From: Zea mays
Taxonomy: Eukaryota; Streptophyta; Magnoliopsida; Poales; Poaceae
Assembly (NCBI RefSeq): GCF_902167145.1
Contig: NC_050098.1
Span: forward strand, 113,808,207-113,872,206
Reading direction: 5' to 3'
DNA length: 64,000 nucleotides
Part shown: positions 8,741 to 19,873 of the stretch, piece by piece
How positions within the stretch are numbered: position 1 is the first letter of the stretch
Layout: the number at the start of each line of letters is the position of its first letter
Notes under the pieces: generated by a model
What the model was told of the DNA's origin: nothing
The model's database searches: none
Seen by the model: the letters and a program-made list of their open reading frames with translations, nothing else
Position numbers and translations under genes: made by a program

Positions 8741-9566
8741 CGGAGAAGGATCCTTTTCGGGGTATCCCCCTTCCCCGGTCCCTGTTGCAAGAGATAGAGA
8801 AAGAGGAAAACGGAAAAGGATACGAAATCGAACAACGTGGCGTACCTTTTCTGACGCGGTTATTACGGCGAAGGTGAAGCGTCGCGCGCTCCTCCCGTCA
8901 GAGGCGCCGCCTGTCCCGCCGCGGAGTTAATGCGACGGGGCGAGTGGTTGGCGGGGCGGCCGTTGCACGTGCGCGATCCGTTCGAGGAACGGGTCACGGG
9001 TGCACCGTCTTCACGCCGTGAGAGGAGGCTCTCTTGCTGTCCCAGGATGGGACGTGAGCCTGGCTGACGACGTGGCCGCTGCGTCCGCCCGCCTGCCACC
9101 GCCATTACTGCCGGCCCACTTTCGGTCGCTTTGACCGACGCGCCAGGCTGGCGCTGCTGGGTCGCCTCAAGTCGCGGCATAGGCTCCGCAACCGAAGAGG
9201 CGTCATGGTGGCACAAGTGGTGGTGCGGTTGCTTGCATGCAGCAACTGGCGCGCCGATTGCTTGACGCGTGGGCCTGGGCTTCCAAGCTGGCGTGTCAGA
9301 AGTCGGAGAAGCGCGTCCACCTGGCGCGGTTGCATGCCGCCTGCATGGCTGCCCGCCCCTTCCGCCCGTTGGTCTGGGCCAAAGTGGGGGGTCGCTTGTA
9401 ACCGCTGGACGGTCGTGCGCACCACGCGCGGCGGTTTGGCTTCTTCTGCTCTGAGCCGGTTTGCATGACATGCGGGACCCAGCCCCCGAGTCGCAGGGGA
9501 GGGCCTTGGAGCGTGTTGGAGAAGACTCAGCCCGCGGCGTCTGGGGGCGCACGTAGGGAGAGTTGC

Positions 9567-9576
9567 CTTTAAAAGG
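9567..9576 (+). promoter_or_regulatory. TATA-like box before the short antisense ORF
   Basis: CTTTAAAAGGAGGGGGACTC is an AT island in GC-rich surroundings, on plus, about 30 bp before the ATG at 9603. Confidence 0.35.
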
Positions 9577-9602
9577 AGGGGGACTCCTTTCAGAAGGCAA
9601 CC

Positions 9603-9815
9603 ATGTCTTCTTCCTCCCTTATGCGTCGTGTCTTTCCATCTTCCAAGCCCCCGGATGGGGGGTATCCGCCGCCTTTTCGCCTCCTCGTTGGAGGAACGCA
9701 ACTCCATGGGAGTTGGTACCTCTCAGCCATCGTTCGGCTTCAAGGATTTTCATCACGCAGCCCGGTCGCACCCCCCCCCACCGGCGGTCACCTGAGATGG
9801 CGACCTCCGGCTTGA
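9603..9815 (+). CDS. Short antisense ORF in the Tat post-pol region
   Basis: A 70-codon frame on the strand opposite to gag-pol starts ATGTCTTCTTCCTCCCTTAT (MSSSSLMRRVFPSSKPPDGG) and ends WRPPA. A TATA-like TTTAAAAGG at 9568-9576 stands about 30 bp before the ATG, which would leave only a very short leader. The protein is Ser/Pro/Arg-rich with no domain I recognise. Its place, antisense and 3' of pol, matches antisense ORFs in the other two Tat elements of this window. In GC-rich DNA a 70-codon frame can arise by chance, so I hold this loosely. It may also be the first part of a longer frameshifted gene. Confidence 0.35.
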   Translation: MSSSSLMRRVFPSSKPPDGGYPPPFRLLVGGTQLHGSWYLSAIVRLQGFSSRSPVAPPPTGGHLRWRPPA

Positions 9816-10540
9816 TGGTGGGGGAAAGCGAGCCGGGCTGCGGCCTCTGCCCCTCCCTCAGCCTCAAGGATTTTCATCACCAGGGCTAGGGAGGGGAGTG
9901 CGCCGAGTTGAGGTCGGCCCCCGCGTGGGCGGCGGCCCGCTCCTTCACTCAGTGATCGGAGGGAAGGGCGGCCGTCGTCCGTGGCGCTGGCAGCTGCAGC
10001 GTGCCTGGCTTTCGGGCGCGAGTGGCTTCGGAGCCGCTCGCAGTGCCGGCATCTGCCACGGCAGCTTGAAGAGGTTCTGCTGCCGGCGAGATAGCCGGGG
10101 CCAGCCACGGACTGACCTCCAACTCTACGGCCTTCTGCCCGTCCTTGCCTTACGAGTTTTGGCATGGGCGGGGGCCTCCTGGCAGCGGCATCTAGCCTGA
10201 GGTCAGCGTTGCCGCTGCTTGGCCCCTCGGAGCAGAAGTCGTCGTAGTCGCCGCTGCTGGAGCAGGTGACGGCGCGCCGTTCGTCGGCCTTCCGTTGCTC
10301 CGCAGGCCTTCCCCCTCGGAGTGGGGTTGTTCGTGCCTGCGGAGGGGGAACCGGAGTTCCGTTTGTAGTGGCACTTCGAATGCCAGTGTTTTTTGTTCAT
10401 TGCGGCTGTCGGGGCCTGAACATGTATGTAATTTCGGCACGGAGCCGTGTTTTTTCCTCATTTTCGAGCACTAAGTCTCGCCTGTTAATTATCTGAACCG
10501 CTTTACCAAGCATGAGTCGCCCCGTGTCAAGGTGACGGGT

Positions 10541-11405
10541 GAGGTATCCGTATCCCGGAGGCGTGGGAATCCCTCGGCCCGATCGGCCTTGTTTTCTGGG
10601 GCTCCTCTAGCTTAGTTAAAGAGACCCCTCGGCCGCCCTTCGATGGGCCGAGGCCAGGGGTAGCGATATCAGTATGAACAGAGGCGGAGTTGGCTCGAGA
10701 ATGGGAACCTGGTTGGCCGGAGCCTAGTTGTGTTGTCCGTCAGTGGAGCCGACGCCAAAGTCGATCAGCCGAGGCCTCGGGTCGGGCTGGCGCCCTTGGA
10801 AGCCGGTTGACCGAGGCCCCAGGGGTAACCGGCCGAGCCGCCTGCTCGGGCCGGATTCCCGGAGGAGTCCCTGGACCGCGTCGCCGTCCGAGGCTGGGTC
10901 GGACTTTGCTGAAGACGTCGTCGATGCCGAGGGTGCTACGGCTCCCTTCAGCGTGAAGACCCGAGCCTGCAGGATCAGATCATCTTGTAGCGTGTGCTTT
11001 CTGCGGCCGCCGAGGCCAGAAAAACACACCCTCGCCGCGCTTGCGAAGCTGCGTCTTTTTTTCTCTTGTTTCGAGCATCTGGACTCTGTCGGTAACAGGG
11101 ATGTTTGTGTGAGCGAGAGTTGCTTCTCGCGGAAGGGACGAGTGAGGTATCCGTATCCCAGAGGCGTGGGAATCCCTCGGCTCGGTCGGCCTTGCCGCTT
11201 ACGCGTACTTTCACCCGTCCATGAGGCCCTGTCCCCGACTTAGTCGAGAAAGCTTGAAGGACTGCTTCGGTAGGAGAGCTTCCGAACGTGAAGACTTGTT
11301 CGGTCCACGGAGTCGCTTTATCCGAGCGCGAGTTACTTCTCGCAGAAGGTGATGAGTGAGGTATCCGTATCCCGGAGGCGTGGGAGTCCCTCGGCTCGGT
11401 CAGCC
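10541..11405. repeat. Three dispersed copies of a roughly 45 bp segment
   Basis: GAGGTATCCGTATCCC(A/G)GAGGCGTGGGAATCCCTCGGC recurs with few changes near 10541, 11137 and 11358. Each is preceded by a GAAGGGACGAGT/GTGATGAGT-like sequence and followed by GGTCNGCCTTG. The spacing is irregular, so it is not a simple tandem array. Role unknown. Confidence 0.75.
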
Positions 11406-11639
11406 TTGGCTGCTTACATGTACTCCGCCGTTTCCAGGATCCGCTTTCCGAAGTAGTCAAGAAGCACGAAAGCAATCCTGCTAAAAAGAGACCCTTTTTC
11501 GAGGAAAAATTCGACGCAGAGGGGGTCTCCCCCCTTTTAGCCCCCGAGGGAGGGTCGGGCTTTGCCGAGGCTAGGCCGACCCTTCCTTGACGACTAAACT
11601 TTGCGTAGGTGCGAGGTATATGAACAACTTGAAAACATC

Positions 11640-12602
11640 TTAAGGGTAGAAGCGACGTAGCTGTTTGATGTTCCAAGCGTTGCCGTAGATCTCGCCTTGA
11701 TTGTTGGCCAGCTTGTATGTTCCGGGCTTCAGAACTTTGGCGATGACGAATGGCCCTTCCCAGGGGGGCGTGAGCTTGTGCCTCCCTCGGGCGTCTTGCC
11801 GCAGCCGAAGCACCAGATCGCCCACCTGGAGGTCTCGGGACCGGACCCCTCGGGCGTGGTAGCGTCGCAGGGACTACTGGTACCGCGCCGAGTGTAGTAA
11901 GGCCCTGTCCCGAGCCTCCTCCAGCTGGTCCAGCGATTCCTCTCGGCTAGCTTGGTTGCTTTTATCGGTGTAGGCCCTCGTCCTCGGGGAGCCGTATTCC
12001 AGGTCAGTGGGCAAGATAGCTTCAGCCCCGTAGACCAGGAAAAACGGCGTGAAACCCGTGGCACGACTCGGCGTCGTCCTTAGGCTCCAGACCACCGAGG
12101 GGAGTTCCTTCATCCATCGCTTGCCGAATTTGTTGAGGTCGTTGTAGATCCGAGGCTTGAGCCCTTGTAGAATCATGCCGTTGGCACGCTCTACTTGCCC
12201 ATTCGACATGGGATGAGCCACGGCGGCCCAGTCCACCCGGATATGGTGATCCTCACAAAAATCCAAGAATTTTTTGCCGGTGAACTAGGTTCCGTTGTCG
12301 GTGATGATGGAGTTCGGGACCCCGAAGCGATGGATGATGTTGGTGAAGAACGCCACCGCCTGCTCGGACCTGATGCTGTTCAGAGGTCGGACCTCGATCC
12401 ACTTGGAGAATTTGTCGATGGCGACCAGCAGGTGCGTGTAGCCCCCGGGCGCCTTCTGCAAGGGACCGACGAGGTCCAGACCCCATACAGCGAAGGGCCA
12501 GGTGATGGGTATCGTCTGCAGAGCCTGAGCGGGCAGGTGAGTCTGCTTCGCATAGAATTGGCACCCTTCGCAGGTGCGGACAATTCTAGTGGCGTCAGCC
12601 AC
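11640..12602 (-). pseudogene. Integrase region of the Tat element, broken
   Basis: On minus, 12602 to 11640 encodes the integrase part of Pol. A zinc-binding segment (TCEGCQFYAK) is followed by the DDE core: first Asp in WGLDLVGPLQ, second in IITDNGT, Glu in NGQVERANG. The C-terminal GDLVLR...WEGPFVI fold ends with RRFYP and a stop at 11640. It would insert the cDNA into nuclear DNA. A TAG at 12285-12287 directly follows DNGT, where the family has glutamine. A frameshift near 11880 separates the core from the C-terminal domain, and a further shift near 12600 separates it from RNase H. No chromodomain is present, as expected for Tat. Confidence 0.9.
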
Positions 12603-14889
12603 CGCCGTTGGCCAGTAGAAGCCTTGTCGGAAAGCATTCCCGACAAGGGCTCGGGGCGCTGCGTGGTGGCCGCAAGCCCCCCGAGTGCATTTCTTGCAGC
12701 AGTTCCCGACCTTCGGCGATGGAGATGCATCGCTGGAGGATGCCCGAGGGGCTGCGATGGTAGAGCTCCTCTTCGTCGCCCAGCAAGACGAATGACTTGG
12801 CGCGTCGCGCTACCCGCCGAGCCTCAACTTGGTCGAGGGGTAGCTCTCCTCGACGGAGATATTGCAGGTACGGGGCCTGCCAATCTTGATCTGGCGTGGC
12901 CCCGCTCTGCTCTTCCTCGACGTCCAGTGCCTCGCCCTCGGGGGCCGAGGGTACCTCGGGCTGTGCCGAGGGTACCTCGGGCTGAGCCGAGGGTACCTCG
13001 GGTTCGGGCGCGTCGTTGAGCTTGACGGAGGGTTGATGCAGATCCCGGGAGAAGACGTCCGGGGGGACCGTCGTTCGCCCTGAGGCTATTTTAGCCAGCT
13101 CGTCTGCAGTTTCGTTGTAGCGCCGAGCGATGTGGTTGAGCTCGAGCCCGAAGAACTTGTCTTCCAGGCGCCGAACCTCGTCGCAGTAGGCCTCCATCTT
13201 CGGGTCGCGGCAGTGGGAGTTCTTCATGACTTGGTCGATGACGAGCTGCGAATCACCATGGGCGTCGAGGCGTCTGACCCCTAGCTCGATGGCGATCCGC
13301 AATCCGTTGACCAGAGCTTCGTACTCGGCCACATTGTTGGACGCCGGGAAGTGGAGGCGCAACACGTAGGGCAGGTGCTTCCCGAGGGGTGAGATGAAGA
13401 GCAGGCCCGCGCCGGCTCCCGTCTTCATCAGCGACCCGTCGAAAAACATGGTCCAGAGCTCCGGTTGGATCGGAGCCGTTGGCAGCTGGGTGTCGACCCA
13501 TTCGGCCACGAAATCCGCCAACACCTGGGACTTGATGGCCTTCCGAGGGGCGAACGAGATCGTTTCGCCCATGATTTCCACCGCCCACCTTGCGATCCTG
13601 CCCGAGGCCTCTCGGCACTGGATGATCTCCCCCAGGGGGAAGGATGACACCACAGTTACCGGATGAGACTCGAAGTAGTGTCGCAGCTTCCGCCTTGTCA
13701 GGATCACAGCATACAGCAGCTTTTGAACTTGTGGGTAGCGGATCTTGGTCTCGGATAGCACTTCGCTGATGAAGTAGACCGGCCTCTGAACGGGCAATGC
13801 ATGCCCTTCCTCTTGCCTCTCGACCACAATCGCGGCGCTAACCACCTGAGTGGTCGCGGCGACGTAGACCAAGAGGGCTTCTCCATCCGCCGGGGGCACC
13901 AAGACAGGCGCCTTTGTAAGGAGTGCCTTCAGGTTGCCGAGGGCTTCCTCGGCCTCAGGGGTCCAAGCGAAACACTCGGCCTTCCTTAAGAGGTGGTACA
14001 GAGGCAGACCTCTTTCGCCGAGGCGTGAGATGAAGCGGCTCAGGGCCGCGAGGCATCCCATGACCCTCTGTACACCTTTTAAGTCCTTGATGGGTCCCAT
14101 GCTGGTGATGGCCGCGATCTTCTCCGGGTTGGCTTCGATGCCTCGCTCGGAGACGATGAACCCTAGGAGCATGCCTCGGGGCACCCCGAAGACACACTTC
14201 TCAGGATTGAGCTTGACTCCTTTCGCCTTGAGACACCGGAATGTCACTTCAAGGCCGGAGAGGAGGTCGGGAGCCTTTCTTGTCTTGACTACGATGTCAT
14301 CGACGTAGGCCTCGACTGTGCGACCGATGTGTTCGCCGAACACATGGTTCATGCACCGCTGGTACGTCGCGCCCGCATTCCTCAAACCGAACGGCATGGT
14401 GACGTAGCAGTACATGCCGAACGGCGTGATGAAAGAAGTCGCGAGCTGGTCGGACTCTTTCATCCGGATCTAGTGATACCCTGAGTAGGCATCGAGGAAG
14501 GACAGGGTTTCGCACCCAGCGGTGGAATCCACGATTTGGTCGATGCGAGGCAGAGGGTAGGGAACCTTCGGACATGCTTTGTTGAGACCAGTGTAGTCGA
14601 CACACATCCGCCATTTCCCCCCTTTCTTCCTCACAAGCACAGGGTTGGCAAGCCATTCGGGATGGAATACCTCTTTGATGAACCCTGCTGCCATTAGCTT
14701 GTGGATCTCTTCGCCAATCACTCTGCGCTTCTCCTCGTCGAATCGGCGCAGAGGCTGCCTGACGGGTCGGGCTCCGGCCCGAATATCCAGCGAGTGCTCG
14801 GCGACATCCCTCGTTATGCCGGGCATGTCCGAGGGACTCCACGCAAAGACGTCGGCGTTTGCGCGGAGAAAGTCGACGAGCACTGCTTC
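12603..14889 (-). pseudogene. Reverse transcriptase and dual RNase H of the Tat element, broken
   Basis: The RT starts after 14889 with VDFLRANADVFAWS and includes LVRKKGGKWRMCVDYTGLNK, FLDAYSGYH and the intact catalytic AYVDDIVVK (YVDD at 14296-14307). The first RNase H (VYVAATTQVVSAA...YPQVQKLLYAV) is degenerate in its catalytic residues, as usual in Tat. It is followed by an archaeal-type RNase H (WTMFFDGSLMKTGAGAG, ASNNVAEYEAL, DSQLVIDQV, RYNETADELAKIA). A TAG at 14470-14472 interrupts the RT after SGYH, where glutamine is conserved. A linker with a triplicated EVPSAQP unit lies between the second RNase H and the integrase. Together these copy the element RNA into DNA in the virus-like particle. 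Confidence 0.93.
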
Positions 14890-17800
14890 CTATTTGGGGT
14901 CGAGCCCGGAACCGATCCGGACCTGCTTGGTGGTGTCGCCACTGGGGTCGAGAGGGATGGCCTTGACCGTCTCCGCTGGCTCGAAGTTGCCGGCATGGCG
15001 CTTCACGTCTGGCACCTCCTTGGAGAGGTTCTCCAGGTCGGCGATGAGGGCCTCGGACTCGGCGAGGGCCTCGGCGTACTCCACGCACTCCACGTCGCAT
15101 TCGAACGCGTGTTTGTATGTGGGGCCGACGGTGATGACCCCGTTGGGGCCCGGCATCTTGAGCTTCAGGTAGGTGTAGTTGGGGACGGCCATGAACTTCG
15201 CGTAGCATGGCCTCCCTAGTACGGCGTGGTAGGTTCCTCGGAACCCGACCACCTCGAACGTCAGGGTCTCCCTTCGGAAGTTGGAGGGCGTCCCGAAGCA
15301 GACGGGGAGGTCGAGTCGCCCGAGGGGCTGGACGCGCTTCCCAGGGATGATCCCGTGGAAGGGCGCAGCGCCTGCTCGGACGGAGGACAGATCGACGCGC
15401 AGGAGCTTGAGGGTCTCGGCGTAGATGATGTTGAGGCAGCTGCCCCCATCCATCAGGACCTTGGTGAGCCTGACATTGCCGACAACGGGGTCGACGACGA
15501 GCGGGTATTTCCCTGGGCTCGGCACATGGTCGGGGTGGTCGGCCTGGTCGAAGGTGATGGGCTTGTCGGACCAGTCTAGGTAGACTGGCGCCGCCACCTT
15601 CACCGAGCAGACCTCCCGGCGCTCTTGCTTGCGATGCCGAGCCGAGGCATTCGCCGTATGCCCTCCATAGATCATGAAGCAGTCGCGGACCTCGGGGAAC
15701 TCTCCTGCTTGGTGATCTTCGTTCTTGTCGTCGTCGCGGGCCCTGCCACCCTCGGCGGGTGGCCCGGCCCTGTGGAAGTGACGCCGAAGCATAACGCACT
15801 CCTCGAGGGTGTGCTTGACGGGCCCCTGATGGTAGGGGCACGGCTCCTTGAGCATCTTGTCGAAGAGGTTTGCACCTCCGGGGGGCTTCCGAGGGTTCTT
15901 GTACTCGGCGGCGGCGACAAGGTCCGCGTCAGCGGCGTCGCGTTTCGATTGCGACTTCTTCTTGCCTTTCTTCTTGGCGCCGCGCGGAGCAGACGCCTCG
16001 GGAGCCTCTTCCGATGGGCGGCCCTGGGGCTGCTTGTCCTTTCGGAAGATAGCCTCGACCGCCTCCTGGCCAGAGGCCAACTTGGTGGCGATGTCCATCA
16101 GCTCGCTCGCCCTGGTGGGGGTCTTGCGACCCAGCTTGCTCACCAGGTCGCGGCAAGTGGTGCCGGCGAGGAACGCGCCGATGACATCCGAGTCGGTGAT
16201 GTTGGGCAGCTCAGTGCGCTGCTTCGAGAACCGCCGGATGTAGTCCCGGAGCGACTCCCCCGGCTGTTGCCGGCAGCTTCGAAGGTCCCAGGAATTCCCG
16301 GGGCGCACGTATGTGCCCTGGAAATTGCCAGCGAAGGCTTGGACCAAGTCGTCCCAGTTGGAGATCTGCCCTGGAGGCAGGTGCTCCAACCAGGCGCGAG
16401 CAGTGTCGGAGAGGAACAGGGGGAGGTTACGGATGATGAGATTGTCGTCGTCCGTCCCACCCAGTTGGCAGGCAAGGCGGTAGTCCGCGAGCCACAGTTC
16501 CGGTCTCGTTTCCCCCGAGTACTTCGTGATAGTAGTCGGGGGTCGGAACCGGGTCGGGAATGGCGCCCGTCGGATGGGCCGACTGAAGGCCTGCGGACCG
16601 GGTGGTTCGGGCGAGGGACTCCGATCCTCCCCGCTGTCGTAGCGCCCCCCCACGCCTGGGGTGGTAGCCTCGGCGCACCCTTTCATCGAGGTGAGCCCGA
16701 CGGTCGCGTCGATGGTGCTCGTTGCCGAGGTGGCCCGGGGCCGCAGGCGCGGTGTTGCGCGTGCGCCTGGTGTAGACCGAGGCTTCCCGCATGAATCGGG
16801 AAGTCGCGACATGAGGTTCCGAGGGATATCCTTGCCTTCGGGAGGCAGTGCTCTCGGCCCGTCGGGCCGCAGCGCCTTCCAGGAGATTCTTGAGCTCTCC
16901 CTGGATTCGCCGACCCTCGGTGGTTGATGGCTCCGGCATCGCGCGGAGGAGCATCGCTGCGGCTGCCAGGTTCTGACCAACCCCGCTGGATGCGGGCGGC
17001 GGCCTGACCCTGGCATCGTCGGTGACGCGGTGCTAGAGACCTTGGGGCAGGTGACGTATTTCTCCGGCCAGGGGTTGGCCCACCCATGCCTGTCCGACGT
17101 CCCGACGGATCGGCTCAAGCGCTCCTGTTCCCTCGTTGAGCCTGGCCTGCGCCTCGCGGACTTGCTTGAGTTGTGGGTCGTAACCCCCCGCCGGAGCGGG
17201 GACCACAGCTAGCTCCCGTGGGATGTCGGCGCGAGGCACCGGCCTAGGGAGATCACCGTCCTCCGGCATGCCGAGATGGTTGCCTTCGGAGGGATCCCCT
17301 AGCTCGATGTGGAAACATTCGCGGCTTGGGCCGCAGCTCTCGTCGCCAAGGCTGCGGCTTCCGTCGGAACAGTCGGATAGGCAGTAGTCACATGCGGTCA
17401 TGAAGTCCCGCATGGCACTGGGGTTGCCAAGTCCGGAGAAATCCCAACAGATGCTGGGATCGTCATCTTCCTCGGACCCAAAGGGCCCGTAGGTCGAGAC
17501 GTCCGTCAGTCGGTCCCAAGGCGACCGCATACGAAACCCCAGTGGGGTTGCACTCGCCTCAATGAGAGCGCCCGTCAAAACGAGGTCGTTTGGCGGGTTG
17601 AGGTCGAGTCGAAATGACGCAAGATGGGAGTTAGTCGGTACCTTTTGGTCGACGAGGAGCGACGTAGTCACATCGGGGACTGGTTGCACCGTCATCTCAG
17701 GTACGAGGGCGACGTCCTGCAGGCTTTCCGCGAGCGCGCCGGCGTCGTCTTCTTGCTCGGAGTCAGCGTGTCGCGGGGGGACGGCGCTTGCCTCCGTCTT

Positions 17801-18130
17801 GAACGTGAGGTCGACGTCCGGCGTGCCTTCCGTCGGGGCGTCGATTCGCTCGACGGCCGACGAAGCGCGGCCTCCCGCCTGGCCTTGACGGCCCCGCCTC
17901 CTCCTCCGTTGGCGGGGGAGAGAACAGAGCGAGCCCGAATGTTGCCCTTCCACCACGCGGGGAAGATGTCGTCGATTCCGCCGCCGGCGGGCGGGTTGTC
18001 GGCCGCCATTGTCGTTGTCGCGCGGCGGTGGAAGAAGTATCATGTCGTAGCTGCCGTCGAAGGACATGAACTCCAGAGTCCCGAAACGAAGCACCGTCCC
18101 GGGCCGGAGAGGTTGCTGAAAACTGCCCAT
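14890..18130 (-). pseudogene. Gag and protease of the Tat element, broken
   Basis: The frame starts at ATG 18130 (MGSFQQPLRPG). It runs through an acidic N-terminal part, the capsid region (WLADYRLACQLGGTDDDNLI, ARAWLEHLPPGQISNWDDLV, GESLRDYIRRFSKQRTELPN), a Lys-rich stretch (GAKKKGKKKSQSKRD), a zinc-knuckle-like CPYHQGPVKHTLEEC, and the protease with LMDGGSCLNIIY. Its active site is DGG, as in Tat. There are three breaks: a TAG at 17033-17035, a frameshift at the C7 run 16645-16651, and a TAG at 14890-14892 before RT. The capsid protein would package the RNA in cytoplasmic particles. Gag, protease and pol are otherwise in one continuous frame. Confidence 0.9.
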
Positions 18131-18170
18131 CTGGAGCTTGACGGGGAGCTGTTCGTCAGCACGCAGCGTG

Positions 18171-18188
18171 CCCCTACCTGGCGCGCCA
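18171..18188 (-). other. Primer binding site of the Tat element
   Basis: Read on minus, two bases after the 5' LTR end (CGCCGACA) comes TGGCGCGCCAGGTAGGGG, the usual form and place for a tRNA primer site. I am not certain which tRNA it fits. Confidence 0.7.
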
Positions 18189-18190
18189 AC

Positions 18191-19873
18191 TGTCGGCGTT
18201 TCGGGACAGGGGGGTCCCTAAGCCGACGAGTGAGTGTGTTGCGTGCCCCAGCCCAGATGGGTCGAGCGCGTGGGCGAGCGCGAAGGGGGGAGAGGCGAGG
18301 TGGCCGGAGTCGAGCGTGAGAGAGGTGGAAGTCCCGCGGCCTTCGTGTTCGTCCCGCGCCCAGGTCAGGTGCGCTTGCAGTAGGGGGGTTACAAGCGTCC
18401 ACGCGGGTGAGGGAAGCGAGCGGCCCCAAGAGAGCGTCTGTCCCGTCCTCGGTCCCGCGCGGCCAACCTTCTCTAAGAAGGCCCTGGTCCTTCCTTTTAT
18501 AGTCGTAAGGAGAGGATCCAGGTGTACAATGGGGGGTGTAGCAGAGTGCTACGTGTCTAGCGGAGGGAGAGCTAGCGCCCTAGGTACATGCCAATGTGGC
18601 AGCCGGAGAGATCTTGGCACCTTGCTGGCGTGATGTCGTGGCTGTCGGAGGTGCGACGGAGCCTGGCGGAGGGACAGCTGTCGGAGCGGTCGAGTCCCTG
18701 CTGACGTCGTCCTGCTTTCGTAAGAGAGCTGGGGGCCGCCGTCGTCACAGAGCTTGTGGAGCGCCATCATTGCCCCTCCGGCGGAGCTGGCCGGATGGGA
18801 CGCCGGTCTTGTTCTTCGTGACCCGAGTCGATTCGGGGTAGGATGATGATGGCGATTCCTGTTGACGTGGCGGGTCTGTGCCCTAGGCAGGGTGACGTGG
18901 GGGCTCCTCCGAAGCCGAGGTTGAGTCTGTCCTCTGTTGCCGAGGCCGAGCCCGAGCCATGGGGTCGGGCGAGGCGAAAGTCGTTCGGCGAGGCCAGGGC
19001 GGAGTCCGAGCCCTGGGGTCGGGCGAGGCGGAGTTTCGTCGTCTTCTGGGTCTTAGCCTGAGTCCGAGCCCTGGGGTCGGGCGGAGCGGAGTTCGCCGTC
19101 TTCCGGGTCTTAGCCCGAGTCCGAGCCCTGGGGTCGGGCGGAGCGGAGTTCGCCGTCTTCCGGGTCTTAGCCCGAGTCCGAGCCCTGGGGTCGGGCGGAG
19201 CGGAGTTCGCCGTCTTCCGGGTTTTAGCCCGAGTCCGAGCCCTGGGGTCGGGCGGAGCGGAGTTCGCCGTCTTCCAGGTCTTAGCCCGAGTCTGAGCCCT
19301 GGGGTCGGGCGGAGCGGAGTTCGCCGTCTTCCGGGTCTTAGCCCGAGTCCGAGCCCTGGGGTCAGGCGGAGCGGAGTTCGCCGTGGCGCCTTTGGTAAGG
19401 CCTGACTGCCTGTCAGACTCACTCTGTCGAGTGGCACTGCAGTCGGAGTGGCGCAGGCGGCGCTGTCCTTCTGTCAGACTGGTCAGTGGAGCGGTGGAGT
19501 GACGGCGGTCACTTCGGCTCTGCTGGGGGCGCGTGTCAGGATAAAGGTGTCAGGCCACCTTTGCGTTAAATGCTCGTGCAATTTGGTCAGTCGGTGTGGC
19601 GATTTAGTCAAGGTTGCTTCTGAGCGAAGCCAAGGCCTTGGGCGAGCCGGTGATGTGTCCGCCGTAAAAAGGGGGGCCTCGGGCGAGACGGAAGTTTCTC
19701 GAGGTCGGCTGCCCTTGGCCGAGGCTAGGCTCGGGTGAAGCGTGATCGAGTCGCTCGTGTGGACTGATCCCTGACTTAATCGTACCCATCAGGCCTTTGC
19801 AGCTTTATGCTGATGGGGGTTACCAGCTGAGAATTAGGCGTCTTGAGGGTACCCCTAATTATGGTCCCCGACA
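18191..19873 (-). repeat. 5' LTR (right) of the Tat element
   Basis: 1683 bp, TGTCGGGG...CGCCGACA in element direction, about 99% like the left LTR by eye. It carries a TATA box on minus (18495-18504) and the 57 bp array (18999-19388, about six units). It is followed by GTAGT, the target duplication. Confidence 0.95.
18999..19388. repeat. 57 bp tandem array in the right LTR
   Basis: Same unit as 6905-7290, with about six copies. A few unit-specific changes and a retained GAGCG near 19370 distinguish it from the left LTR. Open frames through it are a by-product of the period of 57. Confidence 0.9.

Larger units (their letters stand above)
7776..11639 (-). other. Long post-pol region of the Tat element
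   Basis: Nearly 3.9 kb of GC-rich DNA separates the integrase end (11640) from the polypurine tract. No conserved sense-strand frame is seen. It contains three imperfect 78 bp tandem units (8511-8740), one short antisense ORF with a TATA-like box (9603-9815), and three spaced copies of a roughly 45 bp segment beginning GAGGTATCCGTATCCC (10541, 11137, 11358). Long regions of this kind between pol and 3' LTR are normal in Tat elements. Confidence 0.75.
6097..19873 (-). mobile_element. Complete Tat-lineage Ty3/gypsy retrotransposon in minus orientation
   Basis: The 13.8 kb element has two LTRs (6097-7775 and 18191-19873) and GTAGT target duplications at 6092-6096 and 19874-19878. Order in its own sense direction, right to left: 5' LTR, primer site, gag, protease, RT, dual RNase H, integrase, a 3.9 kb post-pol region with an antisense ORF, polypurine tract, 3' LTR. 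The archaeal-type second RNase H after RT, the DGG protease site and the long post-pol region mark the Tat lineage. The two LTRs show about 17 substitutions and a few indels by eye over 1.68 kb, so the insertion is recent. Stops and frameshifts in gag, RT and integrase make it non-autonomous now. Confidence 0.95.

Noticed and set aside
8863..9707. Long minus-strand frames rich in Arg/Pro/Ala in the Tat post-pol region
   Set aside because: Overlapping frames in several phases, no domain, no conserved start; typical of GC-rich non-coding DNA.
12195..13019. Plus-strand frame of 274 codons
   Set aside because: Opposite strand of integrase and RNase H coding sequence; no recognisable domain.
15625..16794. 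390-codon plus-strand frame with Leu/Arg/Gly-rich product
   Set aside because: Antisense shadow of the Tat gag capsid region in GC-rich DNA; the minus strand has clear Gag motifs.
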